Assembly: GCF_023243075.1 (NCBI RefSeq)
Contig: NZ_JALKFZ020000003.1
Span: 160,238-224,237, forward strand
Reading direction: 5' to 3'
Length of the DNA stretch: 64,000 bases
Source: Frankia sp. AiPa1
GTDB lineage: Bacteria; Actinomycetota; Actinomycetes; Frankiales; Frankiaceae
Below the pieces are notes generated by a model, which was not told where the DNA came from, did not search any database, and saw nothing but the letters and a program-made list of their open reading frames with translations. Position numbers and translations under genes: made by a program. Shown here in pieces: positions 1-9,157 of the stretch (position 1 is its first letter; each line of letters opens with the position of its first letter).

Positions 1-7
1 AGCCGGT

Positions 8-1345
8 GTGAACAAGCTGGACAAACTTGACGAGCTGGGCAGTCTGGACGACGTGGACGACGACGTACCGCCGGCCTCAACGGACGAAGCCGCACCGGCC
101 CTCACCGGCGAGACACCACCGGGCCCGACCGGCGGCGCGCTGCCGGCTCACGCCGGCGAGGCACCGCCGGCTCCACCCTCGGAACGAACCCCGGAGCCAC
201 CGGGGGCAGGAAAGTCCGAGGCGGCACAGTCCGAGGCGGCACAGTCCGAAGCGGCACGGTCCGAGGCGGCCCGGACCGAGGCGGCACGGACCGGGTCGGT
301 CGGGGGCCGCTCGCGGCGGGTGGGTGCGACGGCGGGGCGGTTCCGGACCGACGTCGTTCCGGGCGGTCTCGCCTGGGGCCGGATCGCCGGCCGGGTGGTG
401 CCGCTCGCGATCACCGCAGTGGCCATCTACCTGCTCGCCCCGCAGTTGCTCACCGTGTTCTCCGCGTTCCCGCGGCTGCGCAACTTCCGGCCGCTGTGGT
501 ACCCGGCCATGGTCGCCCTGGAGATCGCCAGCTTCGCCTGCGTCTGGCAGCTGCAACGCCTGGCCATCGACGGGCTGGGCTGGTTCCTGTCGATCACCTC
601 GCAGCTCGCCTCGAACAGCATCAGCCGGATCATCCCCGGTGGGATCGCGGTGGGCGGCGCCGTCCAGTTCCGGATGCTCAGCCGGGCGGGCTGTGATCCG
701 GTTTCCGCCGGCTTCGCGCTGACCGCCGTCTCGATGGTGACGACCAGCATCGTGTTCAGCCTCCCGCTGTTCGTCCTGCCGGCGCTGATCTTCGGCCAGC
801 CGGCGCCGCACGACCTGACGACGGCCGCCTGGCTCGGCGGCGTGGTCTTCGCCGTGCTGGCTGTGATCGGCCTGGTCCTCGCCCGGTCGGACGGGGCGGT
901 GCGCCTGCTGGCCCGTCTGCTCGCCCGCCTGGCACGGCTGGCCCGGCGGCCGATCGACGCGGAGCTCGCCGATCTGCTGCTCATCCGCCGCGACGAGGTG
1001 CTGCGTTCGCTCGGGCGCCGGCTGCCCGCCGCGGTCCTGGTCGCGGCGGGAAAATGGGGGTTGGACTATCTGGCGCTGCTCGCGGCACTCGCCGGCGCCG
1101 GCCAGCATCCCCGGGCGTCCCTGGTGCTGCTGGCCTATGTGGCCGCCAGCGTGTTGGCCATGATTCCGATCACACCGGGCGGCCTCGGTTTCGTCGAAGC
1201 CGGCCTGACCGGAACCCTTGCCCTGGCCGGGGTGCCGCCGGCAGCCGCGGCCCTGTCCACCCTCGCCTACCGGCTGGTGTCGTTCTGGCTGCCGCTCGCC
1301 GCCGGCGCCCCCGCCTGGATCGCCTACCGCGTCCGGTACCGCTGA
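8..1345 (+). CDS. Flippase-like integral membrane protein (UPF0104 / LPG synthase TM domain)
   Basis: The 445-aa product has a hydrophilic, Pro/Ala/Glu-rich N-terminal tail of about 115 residues, then a multi-spanning membrane domain. The C-terminal part carries the segment IPITPGGLGFVEAG, the Pro-Gly-Gly-x-Gly motif typical of the UPF0104/YbhN family (the membrane half of lysylphosphatidylglycerol synthases). Members are thought to move or modify lipid-linked substrates in the cytoplasmic membrane; the substrate here cannot be read. The first available start is a GTG only seven bases from the window edge, so the true start and ribosome site may lie outside. The gene is convergent with the kelch gene. 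A second member of the family lies at 5332-6459 beside a glycosyltransferase. Fold assignment is firm, function is inference. Confidence 0.75.
   Translation: MNKLDKLDELGSLDDVDDDVPPASTDEAAPALTGETPPGPTGGALPAHAGEAPPAPPSERTPEPPGAGKSEAAQSEAAQSEAARSEAARTEAARTGSVGGRSRRVGATAGRFRTDVVPGGLAWGRIAGRVVPLAITAVAIYLLAPQLLTVFSAFPRLRNFRPLWYPAMVALEIASFACVWQLQRLAIDGLGWFLSITSQLASNSISRIIPGGIAVGGAVQFRMLSRAGCDPVSAGFALTAVSMVTTSIVFSLPLFVLPALIFGQPAPHDLTTAAWLGGVVFAVLAVIGLVLARSDGAVRLLARLLARLARLARRPIDAELADLLLIRRDEVLRSLGRRLPAAVLVAAGKWGLDYLALLAALAGAGQHPRASLVLLAYVAASVLAMIPITPGGLGFVEAGLTGTLALAGVPPAAAALSTLAYRLVSFWLPLAAGAPAWIAYRVRYR
215..289 (+). repeat. In-frame 15-bp tandem repeat (five copies)
   Basis: Five near-identical 15-bp units (consensus tccgaggcggcacag) encode the pentapeptide series SEAAQ, SEAAQ, SEAAR, SEAAR, TEAAR in the N-terminal tail of the membrane protein. 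Copy-number change would keep the frame. Confidence 0.85.
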
Positions 1346-1388
1346 ATCGGCACCGGACGCGGCGGTCGGCGCGGCGCGTGGGCGGTGC

Positions 1389-2897
1389 TCAGCCGGTCAG
1401 CGCGGACACGCTGTCGTCGGACTCGCCGGATCCGGTGGTGCCGCCCAGCACGTAGACCTGGCCGTTTCCACCGGTCGTGGCTGCGGCGTCGGCCCGGCCC
1501 GATGCCTGGCCGGACGGGCCCGCGGCCCACGTGTCACTGTCCGGCGAGTAGACCTGCACGGCATCGGTGACCGTGCCGTCCGAGCCACGCCCACCCACGA
1601 GATAGAACCGCCCGTCCGGGCCAGTCGCTCCGGACGCGCCGGTGACCGCAGTCGGCAGGCTGGCCACCTGCGCCCACGATCCACTGCCACCGCCCGAACC
1701 GGGGGTATAGGCGTAGGCCTTCGAGGACGCTCGCGCCGCCGACCTCCCGTCGGTGGAGCCACCCGCTACCAGGAGGCGCCCGTCGGGCAGAGCGGCGAGC
1801 ACCGGCGTGGTCGGGGCCGACGGAGGCGCCTGCGCCGTGGACCAGGCGTTCGCGTTCGGGTCGTAGATCGCCAGAGTGGCGCCGTCGAGGACGTAGATCC
1901 GCCCGTCCGAGCCACGGGCCGCCCGCGGCGAGGCCATCGGCTGGGGCAGCGAGGTGGCCTGCGACCAGGAGTCGTTGGACGGCGAGTACACCTCCACGGT
2001 GTCCGTCGGACCGCTCGTCCCCTGACCGCCGATCGCGTAGACCCGGCCATCCGTTCCGGTGGCCGCGGCCAGATCCGTGCGGGGCGTCGGCAGCCCAGCG
2101 GCCTGCGTCCAGGCGCCCGAGGACGGGTCGAGCACCGCGACGGTGTCCACCGGCGTGCCCGCCGCCCCGGCCGTCCCGGCTGCGCCGCTGGGTGAGGCGC
2201 TCGGCGAGGTGCTCGGCGAGGTGCTCGCCGACTCACCCGGAGTGGCCGTATTGCTGGGAGTGGCCGAGTTGCTGGGAGTGGCTGTGTTGCCGGGGGTGGC
2301 TGTGCCGGCGCCCGAGCCCGGCGTGCCCGACGCGCTGGGGTTCGCTGCCGCGGTCGCCGTCCCACCGATCGCGTAGATCTTTCCGTCGCAACCGGTGGTG
2401 GTCGCCAGTCCGGTGATCGCGGTCGGCAGATCGGCGATCGGCTTCCAGGTGCCCAACGGCCCGCTCGCCTGCGCCAGGGCCGGGCAGGACGGGCCGGTGG
2501 CGGCACCCCCGCCGGGAGCCGTGCCCGGCGCGCCGGTGCCGCTCGGGCTGGCGGTGCTGCTCGGGCCCGCGCTCTCGGTCGGGCTGGCGGTGTCGCCCCC
2601 AGGCCCCGCCGTGTCACCCGGTCCGGTGGTTTCACCCGGCCCCGCCGTCTCGTCCGGGCTGTTGGAATCGGCTGAGGAGGGCGTGTCAGTCGTTGTTGGG
2701 TCGAGGCCTGCGTCGGAGTCCGAACGGGATGACGGTGCCGACGTCGCGTCAACGGACGCGCCGGGGGTCGGGCTCGGGACTGCTGTGGCACCGAAGGCCG
2801 TGCTGACCAGGCCGGGAACCGTCAGCGCGGCCGTGAGGGTCGCGGACAGGACGAACGCGCGGGAGGCGCATCGTCGGGACGTGCGAGACCAGCTCAT
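1389..2897 (-). CDS. Secreted kelch-repeat protein with Ser/Thr/Pro-rich linker
   Basis: I place the start at the ATG ending at 2897 because it has a good ribosome site (AAGGGGG) and is followed by a classic signal peptide: Arg-rich n-region, hydrophobic stretch, cleavage near STAFG-A. The 502-aa product then has about 130 residues rich in Ser, Thr, Pro and Gly, followed by repeated kelch units of the type DGRVYAIGG, DGRFYLVGG and GQVYVLGG, each paired with a downstream W. These should form a beta-propeller outside the cell. A further low-complexity insert (SNSATPSNTATPG and similar) splits the first kelch unit. The frame is open further upstream, but that extension lacks a signal sequence. 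Ligand and function are unknown. The gene is divergent from the ABC exporter at 3086. Confidence 0.8.
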   Translation of the reverse strand: MSWSRTSRRCASRAFVLSATLTAALTVPGLVSTAFGATAVPSPTPGASVDATSAPSSRSDSDAGLDPTTTDTPSSADSNSPDETAGPGETTGPGDTAGPGGDTASPTESAGPSSTASPSGTGAPGTAPGGGAATGPSCPALAQASGPLGTWKPIADLPTAITGLATTTGCDGKIYAIGGTATAAANPSASGTPGSGAGTATPGNTATPSNSATPSNTATPGESASTSPSTSPSASPSGAAGTAGAAGTPVDTVAVLDPSSGAWTQAAGLPTPRTDLAAATGTDGRVYAIGGQGTSGPTDTVEVYSPSNDSWSQATSLPQPMASPRAARGSDGRIYVLDGATLAIYDPNANAWSTAQAPPSAPTTPVLAALPDGRLLVAGGSTDGRSAARASSKAYAYTPGSGGGSGSWAQVASLPTAVTGASGATGPDGRFYLVGGRGSDGTVTDAVQVYSPDSDTWAAGPSGQASGRADAAATTGGNGQVYVLGGTTGSGESDDSVSALTG

Positions 2898-3085
2898 AAA
2901 CTTCCCCCTTGTCGGGCCAGCGGTCGCGACCCGGCGGGCGGGTCCAGGGCTGTGGATCCGCCGGGTCCGGTCGCATCTCCACCGACGAGCGTGCGCGCAT
3001 GGTGTTCCCTTGGATGCGAAAGGTAACCATGCGTCAGAGCTCACCCCCTGCGGCCGAGCCGCGATCGGCCGTTTAGCCTCTCCCC

Positions 3086-5221
3086 GTGAGTTCAGAGCCA
3101 TCGACCCTTACGTCAGGGTCCATCCGGCGGGCGGATGGCACCCACGCGGCCGTCACCACCCGCCCGGCGGATGCCATCCCTGCGACCGGCCTCACCCACT
3201 CGGAGGGACGTGGGCGGCTCGCGCGCGCTACTCGGCTGCACGCCCGGGTGCTCGCCCGGCTGACCGGGGCGGACGAGGCGCGGCGGTCCGAGCGGTTCTT
3301 CGTCGACCAGGGCGCTGTCGTCACCGTGCTCGTCGCCCTGTCGGTGATCGGGTCGGTCGCGGTCGCCGCGGGACCCTTCGTCCTGCGCCACCTCGTGGAC
3401 GTCTCGCTGCCCCGCGGCCATCTACGTGACCTTGCCGTGCCGATCGGGCTGCTCGGGGCGCTGCTGGTGTTCGAGTCCGCGGTGCTCGCGGCGCGGATGG
3501 CGCTGATCGCCCGGCTCGGCGGGGTCGTGTCGGTCCGCATCCGCCAGACCGTCAACACACATCTCCAGCGGCTGCCGTTCGCCTTCTTCCCGCGCAGCCA
3601 GCCGGGCGAGGTGATGACGGTGATGACCAACGACGTCCTGGCCGCCCAGAACGCGATCTCCGCGACCGTGCAGGCGGTGATCTGCCGGATGGCGGATATC
3701 GCCGTCGGCCTGGTCGTCGTGTTCGTGCTGGACTGGCGGCTCAGCCTCGCGGTCATGGTGTTCGCGCCGGCCACGCTGCTGATGGTCCGTTCGGGGCGGC
3801 GGCGCCTGGTCGAGCTGTCCCGCCACCAGCGGGAGCTCGACGGCCTGCTGATGGCCCGCCTGGCGGACACCGCGTCAGTCTCCGGCGCGCTGCACGTGCG
3901 GCTGTTCGACCGGGTCGACCACGAGCGGGAATGGTTCGACGCCGCTGGTGCCGAGCTGCTCGTCGCCGCCCGCGACCAGGCCCGGCTGACCTCCCGGGTT
4001 CGTTTTCTGGTCAACCTCGGCGTCGTGGCGACGATGACGGTGGTCGTGGCACTCGGCGCCTGGCTGGTGTCGTCCGGGCGCACCACGCTGGGCACGGTCG
4101 CGGCGCTTGGCGGGGCGCTGCTGGTGTCGTTCGGCCCGTTGTCCTCGGCGATCGACCTGCGCACCGAGCTCGCCGGCGCCGGTGCCGCGTTCCGGCGGAT
4201 CTTCGCGCTGCTCGATGTGCCCGAGGACGAGATCCGCGCCCGGTTCGACCCGCCGGCCCGCCCCGGTTCGGCAGTTCATATTTCCTCGTTCCCGCACAAG
4301 GAGTCCCCGCACAGGGTGTCCCCGCACAAGGAGGAGCCGGGCCCAGGCCCGGCGGGGGAGCTGACGGGTGAGGCCGGCAGCGCGGGCGGAGTCGAGCTGG
4401 CGTTGGAGGATGTCTGGTTCGCCTACGACCAGGCCACCGGCGGGTCATCGCCCAGCCCTGGTCCGTCACGTGGGCCCGGCTCGGACGGTGGTGGGCTGAC
4501 CGGAGCGGACTGGCCCGGCGGGGCGAGGGCCGCGGCTGAGGCGAGCTGGGATCTGCGCGGCGTGACGCTGCGGGTGGCGGCCGGGACGACGACGGCCGTG
4601 GTCGGTGCCAGCGGAGCGGGCAAGACGACGATCGCCTACCTGGCGAGCGGGATGCACCGGCCGCAGCGGGGAGCCGTCCGCCTCGACGGCGTGCCGCTCG
4701 ACGAGATCCCACCGTCCCGCCTGCATGCGCAGATCGGCGTGGTCCCGCAGGACCCGCACCTGTTCCACGACACGATCGCCGCGAATCTGCGGTACGGACG
4801 GCTGGACGCCACCGATGACGAGTTGCTGGCCGCGCTCGACGCCGCGCATCTGTCCGCGCTGCTCGAACGGCTGCCGGATGGTCTCGAGACCCGGGTCGGT
4901 GCCCGCGGTTACCGGCTCTCCGGCGGGGAGCGCCAGCGGTTGGCCATCGCGCGGGTGCTGCTGCAGTCACCGCGGGTGCTGATCCTGGACGAGGCGACCT
5001 CCGCGCTCGACACGGTCTCCGAGGCGGCGGTGCGCGCCGCCCTGGACCGTCTCGCCGTCGGACGGACCTGCCTGGTCATCGCGCACCGGCTGTCGACGGT
5101 GATGCACGCCGACCAGATCTACGTCCTCGACCGTGGCCGCGTGGTGCAGCACGGCACCCACCACGACCTGCTCGCCGACGGCGGTGCCTATGCCCGGCTT
5201 TACCGTCCCACCATGGCCTGA
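3086..5221 (+). CDS. ABC transporter, fused permease and ATP-binding protein
   Basis: The 711-aa protein is a type-I ABC exporter half-transporter. The membrane domain occupies about residues 70-360 and the ATPase domain about 430-710. Visible ATPase motifs are Walker A GASGAGKTT, the signature LSGGERQRLAIA, Walker B VLILDEATSAL and the switch His in VIAHRLST. Translation starts at a GTG in the gap to the divergent kelch gene. The linker between the domains is unusually long and carries short repeats (SPHKE, SPHRV, SPHKE) encoded by a small tandem repeat near 4290-4335. A second insert of about 40 Gly/Ser/Pro-rich residues lies before the Walker A strand. All catalytic residues appear present. 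The exported substrate cannot be inferred, since no partner gene is adjacent. Confidence 0.88.
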   Translation: MSSEPSTLTSGSIRRADGTHAAVTTRPADAIPATGLTHSEGRGRLARATRLHARVLARLTGADEARRSERFFVDQGAVVTVLVALSVIGSVAVAAGPFVLRHLVDVSLPRGHLRDLAVPIGLLGALLVFESAVLAARMALIARLGGVVSVRIRQTVNTHLQRLPFAFFPRSQPGEVMTVMTNDVLAAQNAISATVQAVICRMADIAVGLVVVFVLDWRLSLAVMVFAPATLLMVRSGRRRLVELSRHQRELDGLLMARLADTASVSGALHVRLFDRVDHEREWFDAAGAELLVAARDQARLTSRVRFLVNLGVVATMTVVVALGAWLVSSGRTTLGTVAALGGALLVSFGPLSSAIDLRTELAGAGAAFRRIFALLDVPEDEIRARFDPPARPGSAVHISSFPHKESPHRVSPHKEEPGPGPAGELTGEAGSAGGVELALEDVWFAYDQATGGSSPSPGPSRGPGSDGGGLTGADWPGGARAAAEASWDLRGVTLRVAAGTTTAVVGASGAGKTTIAYLASGMHRPQRGAVRLDGVPLDEIPPSRLHAQIGVVPQDPHLFHDTIAANLRYGRLDATDDELLAALDAAHLSALLERLPDGLETRVGARGYRLSGGERQRLAIARVLLQSPRVLILDEATSALDTVSEAAVRAALDRLAVGRTCLVIAHRLSTVMHADQIYVLDRGRVVQHGTHHDLLADGGAYARLYRPTMA

Positions 5222-5331
5222 CCCTGCTCCGGGGCCCCCTGCTCCGGGCCCTGGCCTGGGGACTCCCAGCCGAGGGCAGGATGGGCCGCAATGGGCCGCG
5301 ATGGGCTGCACGCGAGGGCGATCGCCGAAGC

Positions 5332-6459
5332 CTACAGATGCCCGCGGCGGACCATCACGGCGAGAATACAGGCCGAGGGCGCCATCGGAAGCCAGACGGT
5401 GATCAGACGGTAGCCGAGAACTGCGCCGATGGCGACAGAGGATGTCTGCCCAGCGGCGATGAGTGCCGCGACCAGGGCCGCATCCAGTGAGCCGAAGCCA
5501 CCGGGGGACGGCACCAGCGCCGAGGCGGTGCTGGCGACGTAGTAGAGCGTGAACACCGCGCCGACTCCGAGTGGCAGGTGCAACGCGTGGACGATCGCCC
5601 ACAGGGTGACCGCGTGGACGAGCGGGACCGCCGCTGACCCGCCCCACAGCAGCGCGGCGCGACCTGGCGAGCGGAGCGTGGTACCCACACCGCGCAGATG
5701 GCTGAGCAGAGCGGCCCGCAGCCGGACCGCCAGACGGCTTCCCGCCCCGGCCGCCCGCTGGCGTACGGCCGGCATCAACCAGCCGAGCAGCGTCGAGATC
5801 GCCACCGTCACGCCGATGACGACGAGGACGACTGTCACGCCCAGCAGCACAGCCGCGAGCACTGTCCCGCCGTCGGGCAGCCGGGCGGTTTCCACCGGCA
5901 GAAACCCGCCGGACAGCAGGACGCCCAGCACGGCCAGGTGGGTGGCCATGCCGGCGGTGGCGTCCAGGCTGACAGCCGTCAGGGACTCGGGCAGTGAGAA
6001 GCCGTGCCGGTGCAGGAACCGCAACTTGACCGCACCGACGCCGAACCCTGCCGGCAGCACGTGGTTGGCCACGCTGCCCGCCACCTGGGCGGCCAGCAGC
6101 CGCCGGACCGGCAGAGCACGGCAGACAGCGCCCTGCTGACAGGCCGCGCCGGCGAACCAGGTGAACTGGGCGATGACCGCCGCCCCCACCAGCCAGACCG
6201 GACGCGCGTTGGTCAGCGCCCCGACCCCACCCCGCACGGTCGCCCAGGACCGCACCATCCACCACGCCGCCACCACTGGCGCGACGCAGGCCAGCACCGG
6301 ACGCAGCGCCCGCCACTGCCGGCGTACCCCGCGTACCCCGCGTACCCCGCGTACCCTGCGTGTCCTGGTCGTAGCCCCGGACCGGGCTGCGGCGGTGACG
6401 CCATCGGAGTGCCGGTCTGGTCGCGGCTCTGGCTCGGCAGTGGCCGCGGCGAGCGTCAC
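5332..6459 (-). CDS. Flippase-like integral membrane protein (UPF0104 family)
   Basis: The 375-aa product has multiple hydrophobic segments and, near the C-terminus, LVPSPGGFGSLDAALVAAL, the Pro-x-Pro-Gly-Gly-x-Gly family motif. Its start codon overlaps the stop of the upstream glycosyltransferase by four bases (ATGA), so the two are translationally coupled. The pairing suggests that a glycolipid made by the GT4 enzyme is flipped or handled by this protein; that is inference. A four-copy 9-bp repeat gives the VRGVRGVRGVR run before the first membrane segment. It is a paralogue in fold, not a close copy, of the protein at 8-1345. Confidence 0.78.
   Translation of the reverse strand: MTLAAATAEPEPRPDRHSDGVTAAARSGATTRTRRVRGVRGVRGVRRQWRALRPVLACVAPVVAAWWMVRSWATVRGGVGALTNARPVWLVGAAVIAQFTWFAGAACQQGAVCRALPVRRLLAAQVAGSVANHVLPAGFGVGAVKLRFLHRHGFSLPESLTAVSLDATAGMATHLAVLGVLLSGGFLPVETARLPDGGTVLAAVLLGVTVVLVVIGVTVAISTLLGWLMPAVRQRAAGAGSRLAVRLRAALLSHLRGVGTTLRSPGRAALLWGGSAAVPLVHAVTLWAIVHALHLPLGVGAVFTLYYVASTASALVPSPGGFGSLDAALVAALIAAGQTSSVAIGAVLGYRLITVWLPMAPSACILAVMVRRGHL
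6323..6358 (-). repeat. 9-bp tandem repeat (four copies) encoding Val-Arg-Gly
   Basis: The unit cgtaccccg (plus strand) is repeated four times, the last copy with one change. On the minus strand it encodes a VRG run in the cytoplasmic N-terminus of the flippase-like protein. It is in frame, so length variation would be tolerated. Confidence 0.85.
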
Positions 6460-7895
6460 CGGCCCTGGCCGGCGTCGACCGGGTCTGGCATGAACGTTCC
6501 CGTGAAGTCGTCAGCGTCGCTGAGGCCTTCGGGCGCGGCCTCCGCGTCGAGGTTGCCATCGGCGGTATGGCCATCGGCGGTATGGCTAGCCGCGGCGTGG
6601 CTGGCAGCTGAGTGGTCGGTAGCAGCGTCCTGGGTATCTGCGGCGGCGACGGACCCGCTGGCGGCGATGTCGGCCAGATGGTCGCCGACGGGCTGGCCAG
6701 CGAGCAGCCTCGCGAGGCGCCCGCTCAGCTGCTGCCAGCTCCATGCGGTGCGCATCCACTCTCGGCCGGCGAGGCCCATGCGGGCGGCGCGGTCGGGATC
6801 GTCGAGCAGGTCGACGACGGCGCGGGTCACCGCGTCGACCCTGCGTCCGTCGACGATCGTGCCGGTACGGCCGGGCAGGACGACGTCGGGGGCGCCGCCC
6901 TGGGCACCGGTGATCACCGGCAGGCCGCTGGCGGCGCCTTCCAGCGAGGACAGGCCGAGCCCTTCCAGGTCCAGACCGAGCCACCGGGTGCGTGACGGCA
7001 TGGCGAACACGTTGGCGGCGTCGAGGTAGGCGGGCAGCGTCTCCTCGGATACCGCGCCGGTGAAGTGGACCTCGTCGGCCACTCCCGCCCGCCGGGCCAG
7101 CCGTCGCAGCCGGTCCTCGGCCGGACCATGGCCGACCAGCAGCAGCCTGGCTCCCGGGTGGCGTCGTCGCACGGTCGGCCAGCCGCGGATCAGCATGTCC
7201 TGGCCCTTGCGGGGCACCATCCGGGCCACGCAGATGACGACCGGGCGGTCCGACCAGCCAAGCGTCCGACGGATCTCGTCCCCGCCCGATCCCGGCCGGA
7301 ACCGGTCGACGTCCACGCCGCCGGTGAGCCGTGCCAGGGCGGTGCCGTTCGGGGCGACCGAAGCCAGCCGGCGTCGGGTGAACGAGGTCAGATAGGTGAG
7401 CACGTCGGCGCGAGCGGCGCAGGCCCGCACCAGCGACCAGCCGACGGGAAGTCGCGACCAGGCGACCTCGTGCCCATGGCTGGACGACACCACATGGCGC
7501 ACCCCCGCCTCGCGCAACAGCGGCGCGAGCAGCCCGAACGGCGTCGAGGTGGGAAACCAGGCGGCCTCGCACCCCTCGGAGCGGGCCAGGTCCCGCAGCA
7601 CCCGCCGGGACCGCGGCGAGGTCAGCACCCTTTCGTCGACACGGACCACGGGGAACGGCAAGGTGCGGTCGAACTCGTCGGCACCCGGGGCCGTCGGCGC
7701 GACGACGATCACTCGGTCGGAGGGCAGTCCAGCGGTGAGATGACAGGCAAATGTCTGGATGCCGCCGAGCACCGGCGGGAACTTGTCCGCGACCACCAGG
7801 GTCCGCGGTATCTCGACGCCTCGCGACGCCTTGGGATGCAGGCGGCAGGCGTCGGCCTGTGTGACAGGTTGCGACGGCAGTCGGCGACCATCCAT
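6456..7895 (-). CDS. Glycosyltransferase family 4 (PimB/PimC-like)
   Basis: The 479-aa product has the GT-B fold of GT4 enzymes. The N-terminal domain starts with TLVVADKFPPVLGGIQTFA, where the Gly-Gly loop binds the acceptor or phosphate. The C-terminal domain has VICVARMVPRKGQDMLIRGW and, later, a Glu-containing loop in LDLEGLGLSSLEGAASGLPVI, matching the EX7E nucleotide-sugar site. Such enzymes transfer mannose or a similar sugar to phosphoinositides or other lipids. I chose the ATG at 7895; a longer frame reaches 7967, and neither has a convincing ribosome site. The last 60 residues are Ala/His/Asp-rich low complexity (SHAAASHTADGHTADG) outside the catalytic fold. The stop overlaps the start of the flippase-like gene by four bases. 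Confidence 0.82.
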   Translation of the reverse strand: MDGRRLPSQPVTQADACRLHPKASRGVEIPRTLVVADKFPPVLGGIQTFACHLTAGLPSDRVIVVAPTAPGADEFDRTLPFPVVRVDERVLTSPRSRRVLRDLARSEGCEAAWFPTSTPFGLLAPLLREAGVRHVVSSSHGHEVAWSRLPVGWSLVRACAARADVLTYLTSFTRRRLASVAPNGTALARLTGGVDVDRFRPGSGGDEIRRTLGWSDRPVVICVARMVPRKGQDMLIRGWPTVRRRHPGARLLLVGHGPAEDRLRRLARRAGVADEVHFTGAVSEETLPAYLDAANVFAMPSRTRWLGLDLEGLGLSSLEGAASGLPVITGAQGGAPDVVLPGRTGTIVDGRRVDAVTRAVVDLLDDPDRAARMGLAGREWMRTAWSWQQLSGRLARLLAGQPVGDHLADIAASGSVAAADTQDAATDHSAASHAAASHTADGHTADGNLDAEAAPEGLSDADDFTGTFMPDPVDAGQGR

Positions 7896-8426
7896 GAGGG
7901 GAGATGATGACAGGCGGCCGATGTGCGCCGGATGAGTGCCGCGCACCAGATGGTGAGTGCGGCGCACCGGATAGCGGCGAGCGCTGACAGTGTCGTGCTG
8001 TACCGGTGGGGTGTCGATGTTGTCGTTGCGCGGCCTGCGGCGCGCGGGTCGCGGGGTCGCGGTTAGGCGTGCGCCGGGCGGTTGGCCGGCATCGCGACGA
8101 GTTCGCGGGGTCTGCCTGGATGCCTCCGGCTTCTCAAAGCGAGGGGGTGGTGTCCGCAGGTTGGGTTCCCGTAGCTGGTGGGTAGGCAGGACTCGGATTG
8201 GGACGCCAGGGGCGGGGCGGCGCGCCCGGTGGAAGGGAGGCAGCCCCGGTGGCCCCTGGCGGGCCTCGCGGTTCCTGGCAGGTCCGGTGACTGTGGGGCG
8301 GTCCGGTGGCTGTGGGGTGGCTCAGGCGGAGCCAGAGGCCGCATCGGTGGGACGGGGGCGACCAGGTAGCGCCGAAACGACGTGGATGGATCGAGGGGTG
8401 ACATGGCGCCGAAGGGGGCAGCGCTC
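7896..8426. other. Intergenic stretch between divergent genes
   Basis: This 531-bp stretch separates the divergent glycosyltransferase and TIGR03086 genes. Open frames cross it on both strands, but none has a recognisable domain or ribosome site, so I call no gene. I see no tRNA fold, riboswitch signature or clear terminator. Confidence 0.5.
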
Positions 8427-9062
8427 ATGGTGAGCAGCACGTTGAGTGTCACGGAACGTCGGGAATGGCTGGACTGGGCGATGGATGTCTTCGACATCCA
8501 GGTCCGCGCGGTGCCCGAAGATGCCTGGGACGCGCCGACTCCCTGTCGGGACTGGAACGTCCGCGCGCTGGTCAACCATCTCACCGTCGAGCATCTCTGG
8601 GTTCCGCCGCTGCTGGCCGGCCTGACCCGCGAGGACATCGGCCGACGGTTCGACGGCGACCAGCTCGGCGCCGACCCGGTCGCCCGGTGGAGCGCCACCG
8701 CGCGGCGCTCCCGCGCGGCCTGGAATCGGCCGGATGTCTGGTCGGCGAACCCGGTGCTCTCGTTCGGTCCCACCCCCGCGGACGAGTACGCCTTCCAGCT
8801 CACCGCCGACCTGCTTCTGCACGGCTGGGACCTGGCCCGTGCGGTCGACGAGGCCGGTCGCCTGCCTGGTGACAGCACGTCGGCCCGGACGGTCGGCAGC
8901 AACCGCGGACTCGTGCACTGGGTTCATGCCACCCTCGCCCGTCAGATCGACGCGTGGCGGGTCGTCGGCATCTTCGCCGAGCCGGTCACGGTACCCGCCT
9001 ACGCCGACGAGTGGACCAGGTTGATCGCTCTGTCCGGACGCTCTCCGCACTGGCGCCCGTAG
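8427..9062 (+). CDS. TIGR03086-family (DinB-like, mycothiol-dependent) protein
   Basis: The 211-aa product begins at the ATG at 8427, chosen because AAGGGGG lies eight bases upstream; an in-frame start at 8382 has no such site. It carries the family's features: PTPCRDWNVRALVNHLTVEH near the N-terminus and DLLLHGWDLARAV near the middle, where His residues form the metal site of the DinB/maleylpyruvate isomerase fold. Related proteins include mycothiol-dependent isomerases and transferases, but most TIGR03086 members have no known substrate. It lies alone between divergent and convergent neighbours. A distant relative, TIGR03083 type, is at 56993-57919. Confidence 0.8.
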   Translation: MVSSTLSVTERREWLDWAMDVFDIQVRAVPEDAWDAPTPCRDWNVRALVNHLTVEHLWVPPLLAGLTREDIGRRFDGDQLGADPVARWSATARRSRAAWNRPDVWSANPVLSFGPTPADEYAFQLTADLLLHGWDLARAVDEAGRLPGDSTSARTVGSNRGLVHWVHATLARQIDAWRVVGIFAEPVTVPAYADEWTRLIALSGRSPHWRP

Positions 9063-9157
9063 CGACTCCTGGCGGGTCTGGTCGCGCAGCCGCCGCGGCG
9101 GTCTGTCCAGCGTCGACCTCCCCGGCCCGGGAGTGGCCAGTCGCCAGTGACCTGTCG

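Noticed and set aside
7990..8433. A 147-codon plus-strand frame between the glycosyltransferase and TIGR03086 genes
   Set aside because: Arg/Gly/Trp-rich composition, no domain, and it overlaps the better-supported start at 8427 in another frame.
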